DNA of 8,544 bases from Thermoflexales bacterium (lineage in GTDB: Bacteria; Chloroflexota; Anaerolineae; B4-G1; SLSP01): NCBI GenBank assembly GCA_015486785.1, contig WFQZ01000036.1, forward strand, positions 1-8,544. The letters are read 5' to 3'. Shown here piece by piece: positions 1 to 6,617 of the stretch. Positions within the stretch are counted from its first letter, which is position 1. The number at the start of each line of letters is the position of its first letter. The notes under the pieces were generated by a model, which was not told the origin of the DNA, did not search any database, and saw nothing but the letters and a program-made list of their open reading frames with translations. Made by a program: the position numbers and the translations under genes.

Positions 1-1
1 C

Positions 2-3000
2 AACATGTCCTTCGGCTCCTATGCCGAGTCGCTCCTGCTGGAGGACACGCTGGCCAATGCCTACGGCCAGGCGGTGCTGGTGGCGGCGGCGGGCAATTAT
101 GGCAAGACGCCTTGGGCGACCGAGCCATATTACCCCGCAGCTTACTCCTACGTGCTGGGCGTCGGCGCGACGGACGCGGGCTGTGTCCGGCAAGACCCAG
201 TCACCTTGAGTTGCCTCCTGGTGGCCGAACACCGCGCCGACTTTTCCAATTACGGCGTCAACGCTGATGTGGGTGCGCCGGGGGTGAGCATCTATTCCAC
301 TTTCCGTGGCGGTGGCTATGCCAGCCTCTCCGGCACCTCGATGGCCGCGCCCATCGTCTCCGGTCTGGCAGCGTTGCTCCTGAGCCAGAACCCTACTTGG
401 TCGAAGGAGATGGTGCGCGGGCAGATCATCAAGACGGCTGACCCGATCTATGTTGCATCATATCCGTTTACCGCCGTGGGATCTGGTCGCGTCAATGCTT
501 ATAGTGCGGCAACCGTCGTCCCTACACCTGACGTGGTTCTGCTGGACGACAGCATCCTCTACGGTGACGCTGGCGGCGATGGCGACGGTCTCCCCGACGC
601 CGGGGAGACTTTTACCATCACTATGCAGCTCAAGAACTACTGGGCCGAATCGCTAACGACGACCGCCGTTCTCAGCAGCAGCGACCCCTATGTGACGATC
701 ATCAGTGACACGGCGACCTTTGGCGACATCTCGGCCTATGCCGCGACGCGCAACACGGCGACGCCCTTCCAGGTGGTGCTCACCACCACCGCGCCCAACA
801 ACCACCGGGTAGACTTTGACCTGGACATCAGCGCCAATGGCGGTGCGTACACCACAACGGCCAGTTTCTCCTTCCTGGTGCAGCGGGGCATCGAGATTCC
901 CGATCCGCTCTTCCCGGCGGTGATCACGCAGAGCATGACCCTGCACAGCGACTATCTCTACATCGTCAGGCAGAACATGCTGGTGCAGCAGGGCGTCACG
1001 CTGACCATCGAGCCGGGCACGCGCTTGCAGTTCGATCCAGATAGGTTCATCAAGGTCGAAGGCACGCTCGTCGCCAGTGGCACCGCCGAGTTGCCCATCT
1101 ATTTCACCTCCAACCAGCCCGCCCCTCAACCTGGCGACTTCAAGGGCATCGTCTTTGGCGACACTGCCACCGATGCGCGATTGGACGGCACGCCGATCAT
1201 CACCACTGTGGTGGGGAGTGGCGACCCGACGCCGCTGGGCGGTGAGTTCATCACCTTTACCACGCCGGCGGTGATGAATGAAGCGGGTGACATCGTCTTT
1301 GGGGCAACGATCAGCGGCAGCACGACCGGCGCGGGCCTCTTCCGCTGGCTGCGCGGCCACGTGTTGCCCATCGTCGCTGCCGGGGAGACCGCGCCTGATA
1401 CCGGTGGCGCAACCTTTACTGGCTTCCGCGAGGCACACTTGACCAACGCCGGTAACGTGACCTTCATCGCCGACCTGAGCGACGGCGGGCAGGGCGTCTT
1501 TTCTGGCAACGAACTGGGTGTGGAGAAGGTGGCTGCCACCAGCGATGTGGAGATGGACGACACCACCCCGCTGACGCTGACCACCTTCAACTATGTGACC
1601 GCCAATGAGGCGGGCGACGTGGCCTTCCGTGCCACTTACTGGCTGACCGACAGCCTGGTGACAAAGCCCGGCATCTTTGTCTACCGGCAGGAGCAAGCCG
1701 GTGTGTATCCTGTGCTCACGGACGGAATCGGGTCTGCTTCCGAGATCGTTGATTTCGGTGTGCCCTATCTGAGCGATGGCGGTGACTATCTTTTCTTTGT
1801 TGTAGAGCGCACCTCCACTTCCTGCCTCCGGCGGATGGACTATGATCCTGGCCTTGACTTGTACCAGGGCAATCGTGGGCTTTGTGATGGTGATGACTTG
1901 GCAAACGGGGACGTACTGACCTTTACGATACAAGACCGTGTTGTCTCAACTGCTTCAGATGCCTGGAAGGATGTGTGGTTTACCGCTCAAGCCGGGATGG
2001 CCTCCGCCAGGGGGATTTTCTTCAGCCCTGCCCTGTATAGCTCTCAGAGTTCGGCCTACGGAGTGCGCATTGTGGGCGACGGCGACCCGGCCCCCGGCGG
2101 TTGCACGCTCCAATTCACCGGCACTATCCCCTACGTCTCCACCGGCCTGGAGATCGTCTACAATGCCAATCTCTCCGGCACGAGCGGCATTACCTATGGC
2201 ATCGTGATGAGTGACACTGACTCGCCAGTCTCGCTGGTAGAGGTCGGCGACGTTCTCCCCGGCGGGGGGACGGTGGCGGCGATTGCCAACGTCTCTGCCC
2301 TGCCTCACGCCAGCAAGCTCGCCACCGTCGCGGCCCTTGTGGATGTGTCCGGCGGCACACCCGGCGAGCAGCGGTTGTTACTGATTGACAAGGATGACTC
2401 CTATGCGGGCGGCAGCATCCTCAACTATGTGGTGTTGGAATACGGGGGAGGACTGCTGATTGACGATAGTTTCCCCTACATTGCCAATAGCACCTTCCGC
2501 AGTAGCAACGGCACCATCCGCAGCGGGCAAACTGAGCGCGAGGGAGTGGTCATTGTTGATCGGGGGACAGCAGAAAACAGCCAAACGCTGGTGTTTTCGG
2601 GAAACCTGCTTTCCGATAATACGAACCACGCTTTGTACCTCTTCCTGGATTCTGGCGGGAGATTCACTTTCAAACACAACGTTTTCAATGACAACATCTT
2701 CAGTGCCGAGGCTACGGGGGGCGGTATCTACATTCTGCAAACAAGCAGCGATGCGGTGGTTATTCTGAGCAATAACGAGGTCTCGTACAATCAAGCAGAT
2801 ATCTATGGAGGAGGCGGTATCACCGTAGATGGCTTTGGTTGGCTGCTGGCCGAGCGGAATTCCATCTTCAGAAACTTGGCGCCGGCCCAATCGCACCAAT
2901 GTAACGGCGGGACAGGCGGGTTTCGCATCATGGGGGAGGGGACGATCTTGCGCTTCAATCAATTGAGCCGCAACATTGATGCCGCGGGCTATGATCCGGC

Positions 3001-5668
3001 GCACTATGCGGAGTACGGCGGCAGTGCTATCCAGGTTCTTTACCAGGCCGCGCCCATAATCCAATACAACACCTTGACGGGCAACGAGGCCCGCTCAAAT
3101 GCTTACTGTAGCAGATTGTCGCCCGGCCACACGGTGATGTCTTACGGCGGATTCGACTTTACTCACAACAACATCCTGGGCAATGAGAGTACCTACGAGC
3201 TGTATCTATCTAATTATCAGAACCGGCGCGAGGATGTGCAGGCTCAGAGCAACTACTGGGGCACCACCGACGCCAACGAAATTCGCTATGGCAAGATATT
3301 TGACTACTGGACCGACTTCGAGCCGGGTGAAGCGTTCTTCCAACCATTCCTTTCCACTCCTGAGCCGCTGTCGCCCGGCTTCCTGTGGCAGGTCACGACC
3401 CAGCCGCCCGATCCCATCGGCGCGGAAACGATGACCGTCACTCTCGATTTCAGCAAGGACATGAACACCGCCATCACGCCGACCGTCACCTTTGGCGTGG
3501 ACGATCCTTACACCCAGCACGATATTGAGAACGGGGCGTGGATCAGCTCCACCCGCTGGGTCGGCACCTACGAAGTGACGGTGGACACCGGCGATGGCAT
3601 TAACACGCTCAAGGTAAGCGGCGCCGAGGACGCGGACGGTATGCCCATCCCCGATGACACCCGCTTCTCCTTCGTCATCCAGACGGCGGGCACGCAGTCG
3701 GTGCTGCTGGAGGCCGCCGCCAGCGTGGGGCAGGTATCGCTCACCTGGGCGCAGAACGACGTCACCGACCTGGCTGGTTATCTGCTCTACCGTAGCCCCT
3801 ATACCAACACCGCCTACGAGCAGATCGGCGGCGGCATGTTCGTCACCACCGCCTTCACCGACACCGATGTGACCAACGGCGTGCTTTACTATTACAGGTA
3901 CTCGGTCCTCGATACCGACTTTAACGAGGTCGCTTGGTCGAACGAGGCCAACGTCACGCCGGACGACTTTACGCCGCCTGAGACCCCCGCCGTGGTCGAT
4001 GACGGCGCGACGACTCATTACTTTGACCGGCTGCACGCGACCTGGAGCAGCCAGGACCCGGAGACCGGCATCGCCGAGTACCAATACTGCATCGGCTCGG
4101 CCTCCGGTGCTTGCGACACGGTCGGTTGGACCTCGGTGGGCACGGTAACCGAGGCCACCCGCACGGGGATCAACCTGGCCGATGGCGAGACTTACTACAT
4201 CAACGTCCAGGCCCGCAACGGAGCCAACCACTGGAGCGCGGTCGGCTCTAACGACGGCATCACTGTGGACAAGCTGCCCCCGCCGGTCATCACCGCCGTT
4301 GAGCCGATCTCCGGTGCGCGTAATCTCTCCCACGTCATCACCCTCACCGGCTCCGGCTTCCAGGCTGTGCCCACGCCCACGGTGCGGCTGGACGGAACTG
4401 CCTTGAGCGCGGTGCGCGTCGCCGGTCCCACGCAGCTCACTGCTTTAGTTCCGGCGGGTTTCACGGTGGGCGTCTACACCGCCACCGTGACCAACTTTGA
4501 CACCCAACTGGGCACCTTGACGCACGCCTACACCGTCACCAATCCCGCCACTACGCCGCGTCAACTCGTCTTCTCGCCCGACAATGTGTTGCTAGGGGAC
4601 GACGAAGGCCCCGTGGTCGTAAGCGTGATGGTGCAGGAGGTGAGCGATCTGGCCGCCTTCGCGTTCGGCATCACTTACGACCCGGCGGTGGTGCACGTGG
4701 ACGGGGTCACGCTTGGTCAATTCCTGGGCCTCAGCGGGCGGTCTATCGCCCCGCTCGGCCCTGAGATTGACAATACCGCCGGTCGGGTCACTTTCGGCGG
4801 GTTCAGCTACGGCACCGGCAGCGGCGCGAACGGCACCGGCACTCTGGCTACCATCACCTTCACCCTGCAAGCCACCGGCACAACCACGCTGGCCTTTGAA
4901 AACCCGCAGTTGCTAGACACTCTGAACTATGAGATCCCCACCAATCCGCAAGGCGGGCAAATCCGGGTGTTTCACTATCCCTTCGGTGATTTTGACCGCA
5001 ACTGCACCGTTGACATCAATGACATCATGGTCGTTGCCAGCCGCTGGAACTCGCAATCGGGTGATTCGGGGTACGATTCCGCCTACGACTTCGACGGTGA
5101 CGGTGATATTGACGTGGCCGACGTGATGCAGGTCGCTGCGGCCTGGGGAAACATATGTCCAAGTGGCCCGCTGGCTTGTGACCGCCCGGCATCCCGCCCC
5201 TTGCAAGGCGGCCCGGACGTGCTCTTTGAACCGTCTACGGCGCAGGCGGAAGCGGGAGATGCTTTCACGATGTCGGTCGTCATCTCTGGCGCGGTCGATC
5301 TGGGCGGCTTTGAGTTCGATTTGCTGTACGATTCATCCGTGCTCACCGTGACCGACGTCAGCTTGGGGCATTTCCTCGATAGCTCCGGCAATCAATCTGT
5401 GTCGCTGGGGCCGAGAGCGGTCGCGGATGGTCGTCTGGTCTTTGGCGCATTTAGCTACGGGGCGAGTGCTGGCGCCGCCGGTGATGGCAGCCTGGCCGTG
5501 ATCAGCCTGACACTCCTTACGGCGCAAGACGCATCCTTGCTTCTTAATGACGTGCAACTGGTCTCCGGCGATGCCACAGAGGTCATGCCGCGCATCGTGG
5601 GCACCGGGGAGATTCATCCGCTGCGCGGGAGCAAAGTTTTCTTGCCCTTGCTGCTGCGCGATTGGTAG
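2..5668 (+). CDS. Secreted S8 (subtilisin-like) peptidase with beta-helix, FN3, TIG, cohesin and dockerin modules; 5' end missing
   Basis: Residues are numbered from the Met codon at nt 5, which is internal: the frame is open to the window edge and begins NMSFG, a core subtilase motif, so the real start is upstream. The peptidase S8 part (about 1-170) keeps oxyanion Asn31 (AAAGN) and catalytic Ser112 (GTSMAAP); the Asp and His must lie upstream. Then come an Ig/CARDB-like domain (about 177-295, with GDGDGLPDAGE), beta-helix part 1 (300-390), a seven-repeat block (402-797), beta-helix part 2 (798-1127, ending in SNYWGT), an SbsA-like Ig domain (1128-1229), two FN3-like domains (1230-1319 and 1320-1422), TIG/IPT (1425-1512), cohesin (1520-1655), dockerin (1661-1715), cohesin (1738-1872) and the tail KVFLPLLLRDW. 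The protein is expected to be secreted and to act outside the cell. Cleavage of proteins is inferred from the family; the substrate is unknown. I see no LPxTG or S-layer homology domain. The architecture is unusually long for a subtilase. Domain limits are by eye. Confidence 0.93.
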   Translation, partial: NMSFGSYAESLLLEDTLANAYGQAVLVAAAGNYGKTPWATEPYYPAAYSYVLGVGATDAGCVRQDPVTLSCLLVAEHRADFSNYGVNADVGAPGVSIYSTFRGGGYASLSGTSMAAPIVSGLAALLLSQNPTWSKEMVRGQIIKTADPIYVASYPFTAVGSGRVNAYSAATVVPTPDVVLLDDSILYGDAGGDGDGLPDAGETFTITMQLKNYWAESLTTTAVLSSSDPYVTIISDTATFGDISAYAATRNTATPFQVVLTTTAPNNHRVDFDLDISANGGAYTTTASFSFLVQRGIEIPDPLFPAVITQSMTLHSDYLYIVRQNMLVQQGVTLTIEPGTRLQFDPDRFIKVEGTLVASGTAELPIYFTSNQPAPQPGDFKGIVFGDTATDARLDGTPIITTVVGSGDPTPLGGEFITFTTPAVMNEAGDIVFGATISGSTTGAGLFRWLRGHVLPIVAAGETAPDTGGATFTGFREAHLTNAGNVTFIADLSDGGQGVFSGNELGVEKVAATSDVEMDDTTPLTLTTFNYVTANEAGDVAFRATYWLTDSLVTKPGIFVYRQEQAGVYPVLTDGIGSASEIVDFGVPYLSDGGDYLFFVVERTSTSCLRRMDYDPGLDLYQGNRGLCDGDDLANGDVLTFTIQDRVVSTASDAWKDVWFTAQAGMASARGIFFSPALYSSQSSAYGVRIVGDGDPAPGGCTLQFTGTIPYVSTGLEIVYNANLSGTSGITYGIVMSDTDSPVSLVEVGDVLPGGGTVAAIANVSALPHASKLATVAALVDVSGGTPGEQRLLLIDKDDSYAGGSILNYVVLEYGGGLLIDDSFPYIANSTFRSSNGTIRSGQTEREGVVIVDRGTAENSQTLVFSGNLLSDNTNHALYLFLDSGGRFTFKHNVFNDNIFSAEATGGGIYILQTSSDAVVILSNNEVSYNQADIYGGGGITVDGFGWLLAERNSIFRNLAPAQSHQCNGGTGGFRIMGEGTILRFNQLSRNIDAAGYDPAHYAEYGGSAIQVLYQAAPIIQYNTLTGNEARSNAYCSRLSPGHTVMSYGGFDFTHNNILGNESTYELYLSNYQNRREDVQAQSNYWGTTDANEIRYGKIFDYWTDFEPGEAFFQPFLSTPEPLSPGFLWQVTTQPPDPIGAETMTVTLDFSKDMNTAITPTVTFGVDDPYTQHDIENGAWISSTRWVGTYEVTVDTGDGINTLKVSGAEDADGMPIPDDTRFSFVIQTAGTQSVLLEAAASVGQVSLTWAQNDVTDLAGYLLYRSPYTNTAYEQIGGGMFVTTAFTDTDVTNGVLYYYRYSVLDTDFNEVAWSNEANVTPDDFTPPETPAVVDDGATTHYFDRLHATWSSQDPETGIAEYQYCIGSASGACDTVGWTSVGTVTEATRTGINLADGETYYINVQARNGANHWSAVGSNDGITVDKLPPPVITAVEPISGARNLSHVITLTGSGFQAVPTPTVRLDGTALSAVRVAGPTQLTALVPAGFTVGVYTATVTNFDTQLGTLTHAYTVTNPATTPRQLVFSPDNVLLGDDEGPVVVSVMVQEVSDLAAFAFGITYDPAVVHVDGVTLGQFLGLSGRSIAPLGPEIDNTAGRVTFGGFSYGTGSGANGTGTLATITFTLQATGTTTLAFENPQLLDTLNYEIPTNPQGGQIRVFHYPFGDFDRNCTVDINDIMVVASRWNSQSGDSGYDSAYDFDGDGDIDVADVMQVAAAWGNICPSGPLACDRPASRPLQGGPDVLFEPSTAQAEAGDAFTMSVVISGAVDLGGFEFDLLYDSSVLTVTDVSLGHFLDSSGNQSVSLGPRAVADGRLVFGAFSYGASAGAAGDGSLAVISLTLLTAQDASLLLNDVQLVSGDATEVMPRIVGTGEIHPLRGSKVFLPLLLRDW
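1208..2395 (+). repeat. Seven degenerate protein repeats (NxxGxxxF type) inside the S8 protein
   Basis: Residues 402-797 divide into seven units of about 53-61 residues, starting near residues 402, 456, 509, 570, 628, 689 and 744. Units 1, 2, 6 and 7 open with a GDPxPxGG-like motif (GDPTPLGG, GETAPDTGG, GDPAPGG, GDVLPGGG). Units 1-4 carry an N/T/S-x-x-G-x-x-x-F motif (NEAGDIVF, TNAGNVTF, NEAGDVAF, SDGGDYLF), followed in units 1-3 by a GxF or GIF strand. Units 4 and 5 are the most degenerate and are separated by a stretch with Cys residues. The pattern matches tandem NxxGxxxF repeats that I know from secreted proteins of Planctomycetes and other environmental bacteria. The number seven suggests a closed seven-bladed beta-propeller, but the fold is an inference. 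Confidence 0.7.
2396..3385 (+). other. Right-handed parallel beta-helix, second part, in the S8 protein
   Basis: Residues 798-1127 hold irregular turns of about 20-35 residues with the Asn-rich look of NosD/pectate-lyase-like helices: NSTFRSSN, SGNLLSDN, KHNVFNDN, SNNEVSYN, ERNSIFRN, RFNQLSRN, QYNTLTGN, THNNILGN and the closing SNYWGT. Gly-rich strands such as GGGIYI and GGGGITV lie between them. The first part of the same helix (residues 300-390, nt 902-1174) has the usual N-terminal cap pattern (LTIEPGTRLQF, IKVEGTLVASGT, PIYFTS, DFKGIVF). Such helices often bind or process polysaccharide, but I see no catalytic site and would treat it as a structural or adhesive module. Confidence 0.75.
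4562..4969 (+). other. Cohesin domain 1 of the S8 protein
   Basis: Residues 1520-1655 show the cohesin beta-sandwich pattern: an opening strand LVFSPDN, then VVVSVMVQ, AFAFGITYDPAVV, GRVTFGGFSY, and the G-x-G-x-LATITF strand that is highly typical of the family. It is closely alike in layout to the second cohesin at nt 5216-5620 (ITYDPAVV against LLYDSSVL, FSYGTGSG against FSYGASAG), so the two look like a duplicated pair. Cohesins bind dockerins in known systems; the partner here is unknown. Confidence 0.8.
4985..5149 (+). other. Dockerin-like domain between the two cohesins
   Basis: Residues 1661-1715 contain two calcium-loop segments of EF-hand type. Loop 1 is DFDRNCTVDIND with ligand positions D1662, D1664, N1666, D1670 and D1673. 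Loop 2 is DFDGDGDIDVAD with D1695, D1697, D1699, D1703 and D1706. Each is followed by a helix-like stretch (IMVVASRW and VMQVAAAW). The 33-residue loop-to-loop spacing and duplicated F-helix pattern fit a type I-like dockerin. Both loops keep all expected acidic or Asn ligands, so calcium binding is likely. Confidence 0.82.
5216..5620 (+). other. Cohesin domain 2 of the S8 protein
   Basis: Residues 1738-1872 repeat the cohesin pattern: DVLFEPSTAQAEAGD, FTMSVVISG, GGFEFDLLYDSSVLTV, GRLVFGAFSYG and DGSLAVISLTL. The domain ends a few residues before the protein's hydrophobic tail. It is the last folded domain of the chain. Confidence 0.8.
5627..5665 (+). other. C-terminal FLPLLLR-type tail of the S8 protein
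   Basis: The last 13 residues (1875-1887) read GSKVFLPLLLRDW, directly after cohesin 2. This resembles the short K/R-x-Y/F-L-P-L-h-h-R end that I know from many secreted proteins of Chloroflexota. It is too short for a membrane anchor of the usual kind and is not an LPxTG, PEP-CTERM or type IX signal. Its role is not established to my knowledge; a sorting or anchoring signal is a guess based on its fixed position at the extreme C-terminus. Confidence 0.55.
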
Positions 5669-5681
5669 CGGCGGTTCAGCT

Positions 5682-5708
5682 CCTCCGTTTGCTCTCCGCA
5701 AGCGGAGG
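5682..5708 (+). terminator. Hairpin after the S8 gene, probable terminator
   Basis: Arm cctccgtttgc (5682-5692) pairs with gcaagcggagg (5698-5708) over 11 positions, ten Watson-Crick and one G-U, around a 5-base loop. It begins 13 bases after the S8 stop codon. There is no clear run of T after it (gttaaactgggg), so it is not a textbook intrinsic terminator; it may act with another factor or protect the 3' end of the message. Confidence 0.5.
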
Positions 5709-5733
5709 GTTAAACTGGGGACATCGTAATCTT

Positions 5734-5741
5734 GGAGGTGA
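5734..5741 (+). promoter_or_regulatory. Ribosome binding site that fixes the hydrolase start
   Basis: GGAGGTGA lies with its GGAGG core 7 bases before ATG 5746. The frame is open further upstream to an ATG at 5662, but that start overlaps the end of the S8 gene, has no such site, and would add 28 residues unlike the family and partly encoded by the hairpin. Confidence 0.85.
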
Positions 5742-5745
5742 CAAG

Positions 5746-6588
5746 ATGCAGCATCAAGAGGATGAGTTCCAAACACACGATGGTTTGACTTTGTACGCGC
5801 AGCATTGGCTGCCGGATGATGGGGCGGTGAAGGCCCATCTGGCCGTGATCCACGGGTTCGGGGAATACAGTGGCCGTTATGAGCGGTTCGCGGCGTGGTT
5901 TGTGCCACACGGGTACGCGGTGCACAGTTTTGATCATCGCGGCCATGGCCGTTCCCCCGGCCAACGCGGGCACATCAACCGCTGGCGCGAGTACCGCGAG
6001 GATGTCCGCGCCTTTCTGGCGCATGTGCGTCAGGTGGATCAGGCCCCGATGTTTCTGATCGGGCACAGCTTGGGCGGCTTGATTGTGCTGGATTACGGGT
6101 TGCATGCTCCGCAGGGATTGCGGGGGATCGTCGCTTCCGGCCCGGCCTTGCAGTGGGGACGGGATACGTCGCCGCTGCTGGTGCTCGTCGGGCAGATGCT
6201 TTCCCCGATTGCGCCCCGGCTCAAGCTGGATACGAAGTTGAACGCCGAGGGGCTGGCCCGTGATGTTGAGGTGGTGCGGGCTTACCGCAGCGATCCGCTG
6301 GTGCATAGTTTTGCCACGCCCCGCTTCGGCGCGGAGATGGGACGCACGATGAAGTGGGTCTTGCGTCACGCCCCGGAATGGCCCGCCGATTTGCCGCTGC
6401 TCGTCGTCCACGGCGGCGATGATCCCTTGTGCCCGCCGGAGGCCAGCGCGACGTTCTTCGCCTTCGCCGGAGCGACGGATAAGACCCGCCACGAATACCC
6501 CGGCTACCGGCATGAGGTGTTTAACGAGTTGGGGCGCGAAACCGTGCTCCAAGACGTGCTCACCTGGCTAGATGAGCACGTCTCCTGA
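5746..6588 (+). CDS. Alpha/beta hydrolase, monoacylglycerol lipase / lysophospholipase type
   Basis: This 280-residue protein has the full layout of the monoglyceride lipase-like (Hydrolase_4, COG2267) family. The oxyanion segment HGFGEYSGRY starts at His36. The strand-turn HSFDHRGHGRSPGQRG follows, then the nucleophile elbow GHSLGG with catalytic Ser108. The acid is Asp226 in HGGDDPLCP and the base is His256 in YPGYRHEVFNE. Length matches the family (about 270-310). No signal peptide or membrane segment is seen, so it is likely cytoplasmic or loosely membrane-associated. By family it would cleave an ester bond in monoacylglycerols or lysophospholipids to release a fatty acid; the true substrate cannot be read from the sequence. 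It begins 77 bases after the S8 gene, separated by a hairpin, so it is probably a separate transcript or a weakly coupled one. Its 3' end faces the amidohydrolase. Confidence 0.92.
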   Translation: MQHQEDEFQTHDGLTLYAQHWLPDDGAVKAHLAVIHGFGEYSGRYERFAAWFVPHGYAVHSFDHRGHGRSPGQRGHINRWREYREDVRAFLAHVRQVDQAPMFLIGHSLGGLIVLDYGLHAPQGLRGIVASGPALQWGRDTSPLLVLVGQMLSPIAPRLKLDTKLNAEGLARDVEVVRAYRSDPLVHSFATPRFGAEMGRTMKWVLRHAPEWPADLPLLVVHGGDDPLCPPEASATFFAFAGATDKTRHEYPGYRHEVFNELGRETVLQDVLTWLDEHVS

Positions 6589-6596
6589 GCGATCCG

Positions 6597-6617
6597 ACGG
6601 TTGAGCTTATGCTCCGT
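6597..6617. terminator. Possible short bidirectional hairpin between convergent genes
   Basis: Between the convergent stops, acgg (6597-6600) can pair with ccgt (6614-6617) and agc (6604-6606) with gct (6611-6613), with a three-base bulge. An alternative is gagc/gctc around ttat (6603-6614). Both are short and lack T runs. They overlap the amidohydrolase stop codon. This is weak evidence for termination. Confidence 0.2.

Noticed and set aside
653..1933. Long open frame on the minus strand (426 codons) antisense to the S8 gene
   Set aside because: The translation is rich in Arg, Gly, His and Val without domain sense, and it lies opposite a frame with clear domains. Long antisense frames are expected in GC-rich genes.
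3206..4333. Open frame on the minus strand (375 codons) opposite the Ig and FN3 region
   Set aside because: Same low-sense composition; the plus frame has recognisable SbsA-like and FN3 domains throughout.
5689..5716. Weak promoter-like boxes TTGCTC and TAAACT before the hydrolase
   Set aside because: Only three of six matches at -35, a 16-base spacer and an overlap with the strong hairpin make this unconvincing.
5662..5745. Longer start of the hydrolase at 5662
   Set aside because: It overlaps the S8 stop, lacks a ribosome binding site and runs through the hairpin; ATG 5746 has GGAGG at 7 bases and gives the usual family N-terminus.
5333..6552. Minus-strand frames opposite the end of the S8 gene and the hydrolase (5333-5908 and 5710-6552)
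   Set aside because: They run across the gene boundary and opposite an intact catalytic triad, with no recognisable motif of their own.
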